A DNA stretch of 64,000 nucleotides from Bacterioplanoides sp. SCSIO 12839 (lineage in GTDB: Bacteria > Pseudomonadota > Gammaproteobacteria > Pseudomonadales > Oceanobacteraceae): the NCBI RefSeq assembly GCF_024397975.1, contig NZ_CP073745.1, forward strand, positions 1,948,501-2,012,500, read 5' to 3'. Under the pieces are notes generated by a model, which made no database searches, had not been told where the DNA came from, and saw nothing but the letters and a program-made list of their open reading frames with translations. The position numbers and the translations under genes were made by a program. Shown here piece by piece: positions 33,741 through 46,400 of this stretch. Position 1 is the first letter of the stretch. Each line of letters opens with the position of its first letter.

Positions 33741-34717
33741 TGAGCACCCAGGAAAAACACGACCTCGCAGAATACGTCCGCATTCTGGCTCGTGGAAAAA
33801 ATGCCAGTCGGCATATGACGCTCGATGAAGCTCACTACACCATGAGCAATATGCTGAAGGGAGATTATCGCCCGGAGCAGCTTGGGGCGATTTTTATGCT
33901 GATGCGAGTGCTTGAAGAAGATGAGCAGGAAATTGCAGGCTTTGCCAAAGCTATCAGCGAATATCTTCCCAGCGACCTCAATGCCGATCTGGTCTGGGCG
34001 AGCTATGCCGGCAAACGCCGACAACCATTCTGGTGCCTGCTTTCAGCACTATTACTCAGTCAAATGGGTTATAAGATCTTATTTCATGGCAGCCTGTCAC
34101 ACACCGAAGGCCGGATTTACCTGCACGAAGTATTTGAACAATTCGGCTTGCCACAACTCTCTAATGCCAGCGAAATGAGCCAGCACACCCTGGCCTACCT
34201 TCCCTGCTCAGCAATCAATCCGTGCTTGCAGGAATGGCTGTTGCTGAAATCCGTTCTGGGTGTTCGCTCTCCGATCAACACGGTGTTGAAAACCATCTCT
34301 CCGCAACACGTCCCAAGCGTTCAGGGAATTTTCCACCCCAACTATAAAGCCATGCATTGCGGTGCTGCCGCGCTGCTGAATCATGATGCACTGGTTATTA
34401 AAGGTGAGGGCGGGGAATTTGAGGTCAATCCGGAGCGTAAGTGTGTCGCACAATATTGCTTTAACGGAGAGCAAGGCGAAATTGTTATTTCAAATGACAA
34501 AAGCCTGTTTGAAGACAAGCCAAAAGATACCTCACCGAAACATCTGAGTGACTTATGGTGCGGCCAGCTACAAAGTGAATACGCAGAACAAGCCGTGGTT
34601 AAAACGGCTGCACTGGCGTTATGCGCCATCGAAAAAAGCAGTGATTATGACGCGGCTTTTGATCGCTGCATATCGGCCTGGCAGCAGCGCGATAAAAACG
34701 CACTCACCAGCGCCTAA
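33740..34717 (+). CDS. ybiB: YbiB, anthranilate phosphoribosyltransferase-like DNA-binding protein
   Basis: The 325-residue protein has the TrpD2 fold: a helical N-terminus (LARGKNASRHMTLDEAHYTM) and an alpha/beta C-terminal domain. E. coli YbiB has this fold but lacks phosphoribosyltransferase activity and binds nucleic acids; it is LexA-controlled there. The glycine-rich phosphate loop of true TrpD is not visible here. Segments such as GIFHPNYKAMHCGAAALLNH and LVIKGEGGEFEVNPERK fit this family. It is coupled to tusE, as in related genomes. Regulation here cannot be seen. Confidence 0.82.
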   Translation: MSTQEKHDLAEYVRILARGKNASRHMTLDEAHYTMSNMLKGDYRPEQLGAIFMLMRVLEEDEQEIAGFAKAISEYLPSDLNADLVWASYAGKRRQPFWCLLSALLLSQMGYKILFHGSLSHTEGRIYLHEVFEQFGLPQLSNASEMSQHTLAYLPCSAINPCLQEWLLLKSVLGVRSPINTVLKTISPQHVPSVQGIFHPNYKAMHCGAAALLNHDALVIKGEGGEFEVNPERKCVAQYCFNGEQGEIVISNDKSLFEDKPKDTSPKHLSDLWCGQLQSEYAEQAVVKTAALALCAIEKSSDYDAAFDRCISAWQQRDKNALTSA

Positions 34718-34732
34718 TGCATTCGTCAACAT

Positions 34733-34761
34733 CTGAGGCTCATACCCGAACTGAGCCTCAG
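34733..34761. terminator. Hairpin between convergent ybiB and chemoreceptor genes
   Basis: A perfect 10-bp stem (CTGAGGCTCA / TGAGCCTCAG) with a 9-base loop lies between two convergent genes. It overlaps the stop codon of the chemoreceptor. The T tract is poor, so efficiency is uncertain. Confidence 0.5.
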
Positions 34762-36377
34762 ACTTTGAACTGATCTGTCACCGTCTGCAGGCTCTTGGAA
34801 ATACTGGTCAGCGATCCACTGGCCGCTTCTACTTGATGAACGGCGCTCATCGCCTCTTCAGAACGGTGTTTAATTTCGACCACATTGTCTTTAATGCTCA
34901 GGGCAGCTTGCTGCTGATGCTCGGTTGCGCTGGCAATATCAGAATTCATGCGACTGATCGAACCGACCTTTTCCGTAATCGCCTGCAGGCTTTCGTCCGT
35001 TTTAGCCGCCTGCGAGACACTGCTCTGAGCTCGTTGCTGACTCTCACTCATGACCGATACCGCAGACTGGGCGGCCGTCTGCAACTGCTCAATCACACTT
35101 TGAATTTCCTGGGTTGAATCTTGCGTTCTGGATGCCAGGGTTCTTACTTCATCAGCAACCACTGCGAAGCCACGCCCCTGCTCACCAGCCCGGGCCGCTT
35201 CAATCGCGGCATTTAAAGCCAGCAGATTGGTTTGTTCTGCAATACCTTTGATCACATCCAGAATACTGCCGACATTCGCCGTATCAGACTCTAATTGCTT
35301 GATTACGTCACTGGCTCGTTCAACCTCAGTTGCCAGGCTATTAATACTGGCAACTGTATCCGAAACAATTTCCCGTCCTTGTTTGGCTGCTGCATCTGCC
35401 TCTGTTGCAGCCTCAGCAGCCGAGCTGGCATTGCCAGAGACTTCCTGAACACTACCTACCATCTGGGCCACAACATCTGATACCACCTCAGTTGCATGAT
35501 TCTGACTTTCAGCAATGGCTGAAGTCTGACTGGTCAGATTGCGTAGGTCGTCAGAGACGCCGGCCAGTGGTCGTGTTGAATTCACCACTTCGCCGATATT
35601 GTGGTGGAGTTTGTCGACAAACTGATTAAACCATTCAACGACTTCACCCAGCTCGTCATTGGATGTCTTTTCGATTCGTTGCGTTAAATCACCATCACCC
35701 GTGGCAATCCCTCTCAATGAGCGAACCAGGTTGCGTACAGCTTTGCCTATCACCGAACTGGTGGTCCATGCGACAAAAGAAATAACAACAATTGCGACCA
35801 GCGTAATCGTAACGCCAACAGACAGTGCATTTTTGGCGGCCTGATTAGAAGCATCGACCGTTTGATTAAATGCCGACAAACCCTCTTCCGAATATACTTC
35901 CATCAAGGTTTTGGTTTGATTCAGGTTTTTATTCATCTCATCAACCGTGCTAGCGATTAATGATGGGTCAAGCGAACCGTCGAGCATACCAACCGACAGC
36001 GTTTTAGCGGATGTAAAGTACAAATCAAATGCCGAGCGAGTGGCCTGCACTTCTGAAGCTCGCTCACTCCAGATTTGTTCAAGCATATTCAGACTAAGAT
36101 TCACCTGCTCTTTGATTTTTTCAGCATTCGCTACAAAATCCATTTCTCCGGTACTGACAGCGGTCGAGAACAGTTCTTTTATCTGCTCAAGTCTGACAAG
36201 GTTTGCTTTTGAATCCTGAACAACCGGGAAAAATGTTTCCTGGATCATTTGCAGGCGATCTGAATTGGCGCTGTTAATATTGGCGCTAACCATCAGGTTA
36301 AAAATAAAGCCCAATATGGCCACGCCAGCTAAAACGAAGATTTTTGCCTTGATACTTAAAGAGTTAAGCAGACTCAT
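34758..36377 (-). CDS. Methyl-accepting chemotaxis protein
   Basis: The 539-residue chemoreceptor has an N-terminal membrane helix (about residues 9-28) and a periplasmic helical sensor of about 160 residues. A second membrane helix near 190-212, a HAMP domain and a cytoplasmic signalling domain follow. The conserved hairpin tip contains [20 protein letters not shown] and [18 protein letters not shown]. The sensor is a four-helix type with no recognised ligand motif. [10 protein letters not shown] at 36377 is the preferred start. It interrupts the otherwise Pseudomonas-like gene order between ybiB and cysG. Confidence 0.92.
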   Translation of the reverse strand: MSLLNSLSIKAKIFVLAGVAILGFIFNLMVSANINSANSDRLQMIQETFFPVVQDSKANLVRLEQIKELFSTAVSTGEMDFVANAEKIKEQVNLSLNMLEQIWSERASEVQATRSAFDLYFTSAKTLSVGMLDGSLDPSLIASTVDEMNKNLNQTKTLMEVYSEEGLSAFNQTVDASNQAAKNALSVGVTITLVAIVVISFVAWTTSSVIGKAVRNLVRSLRGIATGDGDLTQRIEKTSNDELGEVVEWFNQFVDKLHHNIGEVVNSTRPLAGVSDDLRNLTSQTSAIAESQNHATEVVSDVVAQMVGSVQEVSGNASSAAEAATEADAAAKQGREIVSDTVASINSLATEVERASDVIKQLESDTANVGSILDVIKGIAEQTNLLALNAAIEAARAGEQGRGFAVVADEVRTLASRTQDSTQEIQSVIEQLQTAAQSAVSVMSESQQRAQSSVSQAAKTDESLQAITEKVGSISRMNSDIASATEHQQQAALSIKDNVVEIKHRSEEAMSAVHQVEAASGSLTSISKSLQTVTDQFKV

Positions 36378-36466
36378 GATTATTCCCGGATGATTTATGA
36401 CCATTCAGGAATAAGCATAGTCTAAGTTAGTAGAAATGCTGACTTTATACGTATTGACACTTTAGA

Positions 36467-37843
36467 TCAGGATTTCCAGGCAAGCTTTTCATGAAGAGAC
36501 ACAACAGAGCCAATTACCGTTAATGTTGGCGCCTGCAAGGTATGTTCAGCGACATAAGCAGGCATATCAGCAATCGTTGATATATGCACTTTCTGATCCG
36601 GCAAGGTGCCCTTCTCGATCAAAGCAATTGGGGTGTCCGCAGCCATGTCATGATCCATCAACTGCTGACAGATCACCGGGATTCCGGTTAACCCCATATA
36701 AATCACCAGCGTTTGGTGCGGATGTATCAATTCATGCCAGGGTAAGTTACACGTACCATCTTTTAAGTGGCCGGTCACAAAACGAACACTTTGGGCGTGA
36801 TCTCGATGGGTCAGCGGAATGCCGGAATACGAGGCACAACCGCTGGCTGCGGTAATCCCCGGCACTACCTGAAATGGCACTCCGGCTTCGGCCAACTCTT
36901 CAATTTCTTCACCGCCACGACCAAAAATAAACGGATCACCGCCTTTTAAGCGCAACACCCGCTTGCCTTGCTGAGCGGATTTAACCAGCAGTTGGTTAAT
37001 ACCTTCCTGAGGTACCGCATGATCACTTTTGGCTTTGCCAACATAAAACTTTTCGGCATCCGGCGAGATAAATTCCAGGATTCTTGGATTTACCAATCGG
37101 TCGTAATACACCACATCCGCACTCTGAATCAGACGTAAAGCGCGAAAGGTCAATAAGTCTGGATCACCAGGGCCGGCACCTACCAGATACGCTTCACCAC
37201 AAGTTTCTTCAGAACCGGCAATCAGTGCTTCACTTAACGCCTCAGCACGCTCAGGCTGACGCGATATCACCAGCTCCGGCACATTCGAGTGTATCCAGCG
37301 GCGCCAGAATGCCGCTCGTTCTTTGGCGGGCAGCTTTTGCTTAATGCGCTCGCGCAACGACTGCATCAGATTGCCCAAGTCGGCGTACTCCAGCGGCAAA
37401 AAGGCTTCAAGTCGCTCTTTCAGATAACGCGTTAGAGCTGGAGAGCCACCACTGGTGGATACCGCCACCAGCACTGGAGAGCGATCAATCACCGCCGGAA
37501 AGATAAAATCGTTGTCAGTTGTCTGATCAACCCGGCAGACTTTACGCCCTTCGCTTCGGGCCTTTGTCGCCAGCGCCTGATTCAGCTCGCCATTGTCGGT
37601 CGCTAGTACTACAAATCCGGCGTCGGCAAAATCCAGCGACTCATCCGCCAGCCGGGCCTGCCAATTAGCTTGTGGGCTATTAAGGATTTGTTGTTGCAGG
37701 TCGTGCGGCAGCTCAGGGGCAACCACCTGCAAAGGGCAATTTGCCTGGAGCAGCGTGCGAATTTTGCGCTGGGCGATGTTGCCACCACCCACCACAACAA
37801 AGGAGGCATGATCCCCCCGGAACACAAGGGGTAAATTCATCAT
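36467..37843 (-). CDS. cysG: Siroheme synthase, trifunctional
   Basis: CysG (458 residues) makes siroheme for sulfite and nitrite reductases. The N-terminal half (about 1-150, FVVVGGGNIAQRKI) is the precorrin-2 dehydrogenase/ferrochelatase. The C-terminal half (about 215-458, VGAGPGDPDLLTFRALRLIQ and LRLKGGDPFIFGRGGEE) is the SAM-dependent uroporphyrinogen-III methyltransferase. The catalytic region GGSPALTRYLKERLE lies in the middle. ATG 37843 and ATG 37840 are both possible starts. The trifunctional length is complete. Confidence 0.95.
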   Translation of the reverse strand: MMNLPLVFRGDHASFVVVGGGNIAQRKIRTLLQANCPLQVVAPELPHDLQQQILNSPQANWQARLADESLDFADAGFVVLATDNGELNQALATKARSEGRKVCRVDQTTDNDFIFPAVIDRSPVLVAVSTSGGSPALTRYLKERLEAFLPLEYADLGNLMQSLRERIKQKLPAKERAAFWRRWIHSNVPELVISRQPERAEALSEALIAGSEETCGEAYLVGAGPGDPDLLTFRALRLIQSADVVYYDRLVNPRILEFISPDAEKFYVGKAKSDHAVPQEGINQLLVKSAQQGKRVLRLKGGDPFIFGRGGEEIEELAEAGVPFQVVPGITAASGCASYSGIPLTHRDHAQSVRFVTGHLKDGTCNLPWHELIHPHQTLVIYMGLTGIPVICQQLMDHDMAADTPIALIEKGTLPDQKVHISTIADMPAYVAEHTLQAPTLTVIGSVVSLHEKLAWKS

Positions 37844-37906
37844 GATTGTCTATCTCTTATCAAGCTCAGGCCAGCTGGCCTTCTAGCCAATTAACTATAA
37901 AAACGA

Positions 37907-39611
<1,705 letters not shown>

Positions 39612-39612
39612 A

Positions 39613-40941
39613 TCAGTGCTCCTCTTTCGGATAACGCTGCTGCGACGATTGCTGATTCAGCTGCCGCAAGTACTCCAGCTTTTGACCGATCTTACCTTCC
39701 AGCCCACGCGGTGTTGGTTCATATAGGTGCGTGTCTTTGAGCTCCGGCGGGAAATAGTTTTCACCGGCAGCAAAAGCTTCTGGTTCGTTATGGGCGTAGC
39801 GATATTCTTCACCATAACCCGACTCTTTCATCAGTTTGGTTGGCGCATTACGCAGATGCAGCGGCACCTCATAACTGGGTTGCTCCGCAATCATGGCCCG
39901 GGCATTGTTATACGCCATATACACGGCGTTGCTTTTTGGCGCACACGCCAGATACACCACTGCCTGAGCAATCGCCAGTTCGCCCTCCGGGCTGCCAAGC
40001 CGGGTTTGTACATCCCATGCATTGGTACACAAGGCTAAAGCTCGCGGATCGGCGTTGCCAATATCTTCCGATGCCATACGCACCACACGCCGAGCGATGT
40101 AAAGCGGGTCACAACCGCCGTCCAGCATGCGCACAAACCAGTACATGGCTGCATCCGGATCAGAACCACGCACGGATTTATGCAAGGCAGAAATCTGATC
40201 GTAAAACGCCTCACCGCCCTTATCAAAACGGCGCAGATTATTGGCCAGCAACTGGTCAACCACTTCAATATCCAATCGACCTTCGGCTTTAGCCAATTGC
40301 AAAGCAAATTCCAGCAAGTTAAGAGATTTTCGTGCATCACCATCACTGGCCTGAGCAATACGCTGTAAGGCTTGTGCTTCAACTTGCGGCGCACCATCGA
40401 GCTTAGCCAGCGCCTGTTGCAGAACCTGCTCAATCTGTTCAGGCAGCAGGCTTTTAAGAATGTACACCTGAGCCCGCGATAACAGTGCATTATTCAGTTC
40501 AAATGAAGGGTTTTCTGTGGTCGCGCCAACAAACAAAAAGGTGCCATCTTCCACATAAGGCAAAAACGCATCTTGCTGAGACTTGTTAAAGCGGTGTACT
40601 TCGTCAATAAAAAGCACGGTTTTGCGCCCGGCAGCACGGCTTTGTTGAGCGCGTACCACGGCATCACGAATATCCTTTACACCTGACATTACTGCACTGA
40701 TGGTCAAGAAGCTGGCATCAACATAATGAGCAATCAGTCGGGCCAGTGTGGTTTTACCCACCCCCGGCGGCCCCCAGAAGATAATCGAATGTAATTCGCC
40801 ATTATCAAGACTGCGGCGCAACGGTGTGCCTGGGCCAACCACATGTTCCTGACCGACGTATTCATCCAGGGTTTGTGGCCGCAACCGCGATGCCAGTGGC
40901 TCGTAAGCGGGTTGATGTGAGCCAAATAAATCGTCAGACAT
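39613..40941 (-). CDS. rarA: Replication-associated recombination protein A (AAA+ ATPase)
   Basis: RarA/MgsA (442 residues) is a clamp-loader-like AAA+ ATPase that acts at stalled replication forks. Walker A is [15 protein letters not shown] and Walker [35 protein letters not shown], containing sensor 1, and the C-terminal tetramerisation region ([20 protein letters not shown]) are typical. ATG 40941 is chosen because AGG lies five bases upstream; GTG 40947 adds two residues. It is followed closely by crcB. Confidence 0.95.
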   Translation of the reverse strand: MSDDLFGSHQPAYEPLASRLRPQTLDEYVGQEHVVGPGTPLRRSLDNGELHSIIFWGPPGVGKTTLARLIAHYVDASFLTISAVMSGVKDIRDAVVRAQQSRAAGRKTVLFIDEVHRFNKSQQDAFLPYVEDGTFLFVGATTENPSFELNNALLSRAQVYILKSLLPEQIEQVLQQALAKLDGAPQVEAQALQRIAQASDGDARKSLNLLEFALQLAKAEGRLDIEVVDQLLANNLRRFDKGGEAFYDQISALHKSVRGSDPDAAMYWFVRMLDGGCDPLYIARRVVRMASEDIGNADPRALALCTNAWDVQTRLGSPEGELAIAQAVVYLACAPKSNAVYMAYNNARAMIAEQPSYEVPLHLRNAPTKLMKESGYGEEYRYAHNEPEAFAAGENYFPPELKDTHLYEPTPRGLEGKIGQKLEYLRQLNQQSSQQRYPKEEH

Positions 40942-41091
40942 AACCACCTACAGATATAGCGCGCTGAATATTGAAAACGTTTCCGAGGCAGCCAGCACAA
41001 GGCACAAAATAAGTGAGAACACGCAATTTATAAGGAATAAATGAGCATTCGGAACTTATTTTTAACGCAGTGATGGCAATGCAGGTAGTTT

Positions 41092-41766
41092 TCAAAGTGA
41101 ACGACCGTCAATTACATCCACACCTTCCGGCACATCAAACACAAAAGCTTGCTCATCAATTACCTGATTTTGTTTTTGCTGAGTGAACACAATGTCGGTG
41201 ATCTGACCAGCCGCATCATAAATTTTCATGCCTTGCAGAATATGGTCGCGGTAATGAAACTCCAGCGACTGAAATAACTGGCTGGAGTCTTTTGGCACCA
41301 GCTGATAAATCACGTTTTCATCAGCAGTGGTTTTGCTGACAACAAAGCTGGCATCAATCTCCTGCGTATTGCCACTCAGCAGCAAGGCCGGAGTTTCCTG
41401 AACGCGCTGATCCATATTACGAATCGTGACCTGCTCCAGATCCATATCGTAAACCCAGATTAACTGGCCATCCGACACCACCAGCTGAGCAAAGGGATCT
41501 TCAGTTTGCCAACGCATTTTTCCGGGCTTGGCGACACTTAACGAACCTTCCATTTGCTGCAGGATTTCGCCAGTTTGTGTTTTGGATGATTGAACAAAGC
41601 TGGCCTGAAAGTTTTCCATGCCCTCCAGTGCCAATAAAAATGACGCCAGCGCCTTTTCATTAGTCACGCTCTTGTCATTAGCTTGGCTTGTATCGGCATA
41701 GGCCGGAACACCAAACCAGGACAGGTTAATTAACAGAGTGAACAGCCATATCATGCGAGAGAACAT
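41092..41766 (-). CDS. lolA: Outer-membrane lipoprotein carrier protein
   Basis: LolA (224 residues) shuttles lipoproteins across the periplasm from LolCDE to LolB. A signal peptide ends at about PAYADTSQ. The mature protein has the family landmarks FQASFVQSSKT, GSLSVAKPGKMRWQTEDPF and VSDGQLIWVYDMDLEQVTI. It lies between ftsK and rarA, a highly conserved order. ATG 41766 has AGGA upstream, and a second ATG four codons later is possible. Confidence 0.94.
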   Translation of the reverse strand: MFSRMIWLFTLLINLSWFGVPAYADTSQANDKSVTNEKALASFLLALEGMENFQASFVQSSKTQTGEILQQMEGSLSVAKPGKMRWQTEDPFAQLVVSDGQLIWVYDMDLEQVTIRNMDQRVQETPALLLSGNTQEIDASFVVSKTTADENVIYQLVPKDSSQLFQSLEFHYRDHILQGMKIYDAAGQITDIVFTQQKQNQVIDEQAFVFDVPEGVDVIDGRSL

Positions 41767-41847
41767 CGTCAGAACTTTCCTAGCAGATTGATCAAAATAA
41801 AGTTAACAGTAAATATTTTTGCAGTGCGGTTTTATTGCGGCGCTACT

Positions 41848-44535
41848 CTATTGTGGTGCAGCGCGTGCAATTACTTCCCGAGCACCATTATGAGCCGGTG
41901 GCGAAACCACACCCGAGGCTTCCATGGTTTCTACCAGACGTGCAGCGCGGTTGTAGCCGATCCGTAATTTACGCTGAACCGACGAAATAGAACATTTACC
42001 GGATTCAGTAACAAATGCCACCGCCTGATCGTACAGGTCATCTTTTTCATCGCCGCCTTCCATACCCGGCACACCATCACCTTCCCCGCCTTGGGTGATT
42101 TCTTCGATGTATTCCGGCTCACCGCGCTGCTTCCATTCGGCAACCAAGCGGTGAACTTCATCATCATCGACAAAGGCACCATGCACCCGCTCAGGCAAAG
42201 CACTGCCAGGCGGCATAAATAACATATCACCATGACCCAGCAGCTGCTCTGCACCACCCTGATCCAGAATGGTACGGGAATCAATTTTGGATGACACCTG
42301 AAAGGCAATCCGGGTCGGCACGTTGGCTTTAATCAAGCCAGTAATGACATCCACCGACGGGCGCTGGGTCGCCAGAATCATATGAATGCCCGCCGCACGG
42401 GCTTTCTGGGCAACACGGGCAATCAGTTCTTCAACCTTTTTGCCCACCATCATCATCATGTCGGCAAATTCGTCGATCACAATCACGATATAAGGCAGAG
42501 GTTCCAGCGTTGGTGGCGTGGTATCAAAGGATTGGTCAATCTGCCAGGTCGGATCAACGATCGGCTGACCGGCATCCAGCGCGTCTTTAACCTTTTTGTT
42601 AAAGCCGGCAATATTACGAACCCCCATGGCCGCCATCAGCTGATAACGGCGCTCCATCTCCTCAACCGACCAGCGCAAGCCATTGTGCGCTTCTTTCATA
42701 TCGGTTATTACTGGCGTCAACAGGTGTGGAATACCTTCATAGACCGAAAGCTCGAGCATCTTGGGGTCAACCAGAATCAGGCGCAGCTCTTCTGGTGTAG
42801 CCTTAAACAGCAATGACAGCAGCATGGCGTTTACACCTACCGATTTACCCGACCCTGTGGTACCAGCCACCAGCATATGTGGCGCCTTGGCCAAATCAGT
42901 CACGATGGGGTTGCCGCCAATATCATGGCCCAGAGCGATGGTCAGTGGCGATTTGCCTTTGTCATATTCTTTCGAAGCCAGTACCTCAGAAATCGACACC
43001 ATGGCACGATTTTCATTGGGCACCTCGATACCCATCACGGATTTACCCGGAATAACTTCCACCACGCGCACCGCAACCATTGCCATAGAACGCGCCAAAT
43101 CTCGCGCTAGACCCGAGATTTTGCTGGCCTTAACGCCAGGAGCAGGCTGAATCTCAAACCGAGTAATCACCGGCCCCGGCGCCACGGCAGTGACTTCGAC
43201 TTTTACGCCAAAATCAGCCAGCTTCTGCACCAGCATTTGCGACATATCCTGCAGTCGCTCGGGGGAGAATCCTGCGCCCTGATCGGTACGTGGTGGATCC
43301 AGCAAAGCAATCGACGGAAGTGGTTGGTCCGATTTAAACAAACTGCCCTGTAACTCACGGGCGGCTCGTTCGGAAACACCGGTTTCTTTTTTCTCCAGCG
43401 GCTGGATTGGAATCTCTTTATCCGCAGAATCGCTTGATGACGCTACCGGCGTCGTCACGGAAACAGGAGTGGTCGCAGCATTAGGAATGGCCAATGAAGC
43501 TGAAGTATCGACTGCTTTTGCCGTGCCGTTCTGAGCCTTTCTTTGAGTTTTTAGCGGCGCAGATTGCTCAACCGGCGAAAAGACCTCCACATCAGACACT
43601 TCAGTATCAGATGCCTCAGGAACTAATGCTTCCGTCATCAGCGGAATATCATCAGAATCGGCTAATTCATCCATGTCAGAAAATAAAGGCTCTACCGGAT
43701 CATCCTTTAGAACGGTGCTGACTGCTTTGTTTCGCTCCGACCGAGCCTCTGAGCGCTTCGCTTTAAGAGAGCTCCAGAATCCACGCTTTGGCTTTTGAGC
43801 TTCGGTAGCCTGTGACTCAGAAACTTGTGAATCGGTCACCTGTGGTTCAGTAACTTGTGGTCCAGTAACTTTGACAGCCTCTCGATCTGCGTGATCCCTT
43901 TGGCCAAATCGCATTGGCATGTCCATCAGCCACCCGCCAATTTGTTCAAACACCGCCAGCCAGGAAAACTCCAGATACAGAACCAGACCCAGTGCCAATG
44001 CAGCCGTGAGGATCATGACCGAACCAATAAAACCAAACAACGGCAACAATAATTCTATTTGGCTTTTACCCAGCGCCCCTCCCGCTCCCGCTGGCAGCCA
44101 AGGCGTCTGCCAGATACTCACTTCCGCCAGCGCGCTCAGCGTCATGATAATCAGAATGATCCCTAAACTGCGGATGTACCAGGGCTCATAAGGTTCTCGC
44201 CGTGAGCGAAATAACAATGCAATACGGGCAATAATCAAAAGAGGAAAAGCAAATGCCAGCAGGCCCAGAGAGTGAAACAGGAAATCCGCCAGATAAGCTC
44301 CCACCCGTCCGGCTGCATTTTGTGGACTATCAGAGCCAACTGCACTCCAGCCACCTTGTTCTGGCGAATAAGACATCAAGGCGGTTAGCAATAACAGCGA
44401 ACCGACCACCATCAGAAGAAAAACAACGTCCTGACGTTTGTTCCGACCACCACGTTTCGGTTGAGATGCATCAGCCTCAGCCGTTAACGAAGACGCTAAA
44501 ACATCTGAATCCTTCAAAGACTTATCTTCGGACAA
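41848..44535 (-). CDS. ftsK: DNA translocase FtsK
   Basis: FtsK (895 residues) pumps DNA through the septum and activates XerCD at dif. The N-terminal part has four to five membrane helices (about residues 38-195). A variable linker of about 240 residues follows, with five VTEPQ-like pentapeptides. The RecA-like motor has Walker [16 protein letters not shown] near residue 560 and [14 protein letters not shown] as Walker B. The C-terminal gamma winged helix ([20 protein letters not shown]) reads KOPS sites. The start codon is TTG 44535 with AGGA upstream. The linker is shorter than in E. coli. Confidence 0.96.
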   Translation of the reverse strand: MSEDKSLKDSDVLASSLTAEADASQPKRGGRNKRQDVVFLLMVVGSLLLLTALMSYSPEQGGWSAVGSDSPQNAAGRVGAYLADFLFHSLGLLAFAFPLLIIARIALLFRSRREPYEPWYIRSLGIILIIMTLSALAEVSIWQTPWLPAGAGGALGKSQIELLLPLFGFIGSVMILTAALALGLVLYLEFSWLAVFEQIGGWLMDMPMRFGQRDHADREAVKVTGPQVTEPQVTDSQVSESQATEAQKPKRGFWSSLKAKRSEARSERNKAVSTVLKDDPVEPLFSDMDELADSDDIPLMTEALVPEASDTEVSDVEVFSPVEQSAPLKTQRKAQNGTAKAVDTSASLAIPNAATTPVSVTTPVASSSDSADKEIPIQPLEKKETGVSERAARELQGSLFKSDQPLPSIALLDPPRTDQGAGFSPERLQDMSQMLVQKLADFGVKVEVTAVAPGPVITRFEIQPAPGVKASKISGLARDLARSMAMVAVRVVEVIPGKSVMGIEVPNENRAMVSISEVLASKEYDKGKSPLTIALGHDIGGNPIVTDLAKAPHMLVAGTTGSGKSVGVNAMLLSLLFKATPEELRLILVDPKMLELSVYEGIPHLLTPVITDMKEAHNGLRWSVEEMERRYQLMAAMGVRNIAGFNKKVKDALDAGQPIVDPTWQIDQSFDTTPPTLEPLPYIVIVIDEFADMMMMVGKKVEELIARVAQKARAAGIHMILATQRPSVDVITGLIKANVPTRIAFQVSSKIDSRTILDQGGAEQLLGHGDMLFMPPGSALPERVHGAFVDDDEVHRLVAEWKQRGEPEYIEEITQGGEGDGVPGMEGGDEKDDLYDQAVAFVTESGKCSISSVQRKLRIGYNRAARLVETMEASGVVSPPAHNGAREVIARAAPQ
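43795..43869. repeat. Five 15-bp tandem repeats in the ftsK linker
   Basis: On the minus strand the repeats encode [25 protein letters not shown]. The units have diverged at the DNA level but keep an exact 15-bp period. Copy number probably varies between strains. Confidence 0.8.
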
Positions 44536-44590
44536 ATCGTGTTCCTGTTACACTAAATAAGCAAAGACGAGAGTTTACCACGGGTTTTAC

Positions 44591-45304
44591 ATGATTGACT
44601 GGCTTGATGCAGCACAACCACCTTTTTTCCCCGCCAGCCACCAGGCACTGGACGAACCTAATGGCTTACTGGCGGCCGGAGGTTGTACATCGCCTTTGTG
44701 GCTGGATCAGGCTTATCGCCGGGGTATTTTTCCCTGGAACGACCCGGATGAAGTGCGTCTATGGTGGACACCCGCACCACGGGCCGTGATTACGACGGAA
44801 TCATTCCGAATCCCACGAACCGTAAAAAAACTGATCAATCGCGCAAAAAACTACACCGTCACGCTGAATCAGGCATTTGAGCGCGTGATTCAGGCTTGTG
44901 CCGCCCCCCGAGCCGAGGAGTCCGGCACCTGGATTGATGATGACATCATAACCAGCTATCAGCGTATGCTGCGTAGTGGCAGGGCACTAAGCATCGAACT
45001 CTGGAACCCCGATGGTGATTTGGTTGGCGGCTGTTATGGCCTGCTTAAAGGCCAGGTATTTTTTGGCGAATCGATGTTCTCCCGGGAGTCCAACGCGTCA
45101 AAAATTGCCTTTGGTGTAACCGCACCATTGCTGTTTGAGCATGGTATCCGGATGATTGATTGCCAGATGCACACCGAACACCTGGCTCAATTTGGCGCTC
45201 TGGAGATCTCCAGAGCTCAATTCGAAGCACAACTGCGACAGGCAATACAAGAAAGAACCCAGCTCAAGCTACCATCCGCATTATGGGTTTCAGCGAGCGC
45301 ATGA
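44591..45304 (+). CDS. aat: Leucyl/phenylalanyl-tRNA-protein transferase
   Basis: Aat (237 residues) adds Leu or Phe to proteins with N-terminal Lys or Arg, marking them for ClpS-ClpAP. Family motifs are visible: GLLAAGGCTSPLWLDQAYRR, GIFPWNDPDEVRLWWTPAPR, SIELWNPDGDLVGGCYGL and VFFGESMFSRESNASKIAF. It is divergent from ftsK and one base ahead of bpt, with which it forms the N-degron operon. ClpA and ClpS are encoded just downstream on the other strand. Confidence 0.97.
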   Translation: MIDWLDAAQPPFFPASHQALDEPNGLLAAGGCTSPLWLDQAYRRGIFPWNDPDEVRLWWTPAPRAVITTESFRIPRTVKKLINRAKNYTVTLNQAFERVIQACAAPRAEESGTWIDDDIITSYQRMLRSGRALSIELWNPDGDLVGGCYGLLKGQVFFGESMFSRESNASKIAFGVTAPLLFEHGIRMIDCQMHTEHLAQFGALEISRAQFEAQLRQAIQERTQLKLPSALWVSASA

Positions 45305-45305
45305 G

Positions 45306-46010
45306 ATGAAACAAATCCGCGTTTATCTGCCCCATGAGTCTCAACCTTGCTCATACCTGCCACAACAGCGTTCACGCAGCTTGTACGTTGACCCGCATTT
45401 AAAACTGGATCAGCAAGAGCTTAGCCTGCTCAGCCAAAATGGCTTTCGTCGCAGCGGGCGGGTTGTTTATCGCCCAGAATGCCCAAGCTGCAATGCTTGT
45501 CAGTCAGTACGCATTCAAGCTCAGCAACTGACACTTTCACGCTCTCATCGGCGTATTTTGAAAAAGAATCGAGATCTAACACTCAAGGTTGAGCTGCCAG
45601 TTGATGGTGCATTGCACTACCCAACCTACAAGCGCTACATCAATGAACGACACTCTGATGGCGATATGTATCCTCCTCATTTTGAGCAATACCAGGGATT
45701 TTTGCTGGAAGATTTTGGCAATACCCGTTTTTTATCAGCCTACCTGGGAGAAAAGCTGATCGGCAGTCTGGTGTTTGACGTATTAGACGACGGCCTGTCA
45801 TCGGTATATTGCTTTTTTGAACCTGAGCATTCGGAGCGCTCTCCGGCCATGTTTTTGATCTTATCCCTGACCATACTGGCACACGGACTTAAATTGCCCT
45901 TTAACTATTTAGGTTATCAGGTGGATGGCTGCCAGAAAATGGCCTACAAAACTCGTTTTTCACCACTGGATGCCTTTATTAATGACGAGTGGCGACCGAA
46001 ACTGAGATAG
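45306..46010 (+). CDS. bpt: Aspartate/glutamate leucyltransferase
   Basis: Bpt (234 residues) transfers Leu to N-terminal Asp or Glu; it is often annotated as arginyltransferase (ate). The N-terminal Cys motif CPSCNACQSVRI and the segments CSYLPQQRSRSLYVDP and FRRSGRVVYRPEC are characteristic. The GNAT-like core ends with LGYQVDGCQKMAYKTRF. The ATG at 45306 immediately follows the aat stop. An upstream frame extension overlapping aat is rejected. Confidence 0.94.
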   Translation: MKQIRVYLPHESQPCSYLPQQRSRSLYVDPHLKLDQQELSLLSQNGFRRSGRVVYRPECPSCNACQSVRIQAQQLTLSRSHRRILKKNRDLTLKVELPVDGALHYPTYKRYINERHSDGDMYPPHFEQYQGFLLEDFGNTRFLSAYLGEKLIGSLVFDVLDDGLSSVYCFFEPEHSERSPAMFLILSLTILAHGLKLPFNYLGYQVDGCQKMAYKTRFSPLDAFINDEWRPKLR

Positions 46011-46052
46011 CCCTTTGCTTTTACCGGAATTTGAGGCAGAATGCGCGCGCAC

Positions 46053-46092
46053 TGTACTAACCAAGTGGGTGTTGTACTAACCAAGCGGGCAT
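46053..46092 (+). repeat. 20-bp imperfect tandem duplication upstream of infA
   Basis: TGTACTAACCAAGTGGG at 46053 recurs at 46073 as TGTACTAACCAAGCGGG, a period of 20 bp. It lies in the 108-bp spacer between bpt and infA, 27 bases before the infA start, so it is in the promoter or leader of infA. The role is unknown. Confidence 0.65.
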
Positions 46093-46118
46093 AAGCTCAG
46101 CGTCTAAACAGGTGACGA

Positions 46119-46337
46119 ATGGCAAAAGATGATCACATTGAAATGGAAGGCGAAGTAATTGATACCCTTCCAAACACGATGTTCCGTGTAAAACTGGAAA
46201 ACGGACACGTAGTTACTGCTCATATTTCAGGCAAGATGCGTAAAAACTACACCCGCATCCTGACCGGTGACAAGGTGAAAGTGGAGCTGACTCCATACGA
46301 CTTAAGCAAAGGTCGCATCACCTACCGCGCACGCTAA
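46119..46337 (+). CDS. infA: Translation initiation factor IF-1
   Basis: IF-1 (72 residues) is a single OB-fold protein that binds the ribosomal A site during initiation. The sequence [20 protein letters not shown] and [19 protein letters not shown] is nearly invariant across gammaproteobacteria. Length is exact. It is monocistronic between bpt and the convergent clpA. Confidence 0.98.
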   Translation: MAKDDHIEMEGEVIDTLPNTMFRVKLENGHVVTAHISGKMRKNYTRILTGDKVKVELTPYDLSKGRITYRAR

Positions 46338-46355
46338 TCCATTAGCAGTGCTTCT

Positions 46356-46400
46356 TCCGGCCTTCCGTGGCCGGATGATGAGGTTCCTAAGCCGGAACCT
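46356..46400. other. Two hairpins between infA and clpA
   Basis: TCCGGCC/GGCCGGA (46356-46375) and AGGTTCC/GGAACCT (46381-46400) lie between convergent genes, the second overlapping the clpA stop. Neither has a T tract. They are plausible weak terminators for the two transcripts. Confidence 0.45.

Noticed and set aside
39613-39660. Fluoride riboswitch before crcB
   Set aside because: The rarA coding sequence ends two bases from crcB, leaving no leader, and no riboswitch core is visible.
46072-46085. TGTTGTACTAA upstream of infA as a Ter-like site
   Set aside because: It lacks one of the central A residues of the Ter core and is better explained as the junction of the 20-bp tandem repeat.
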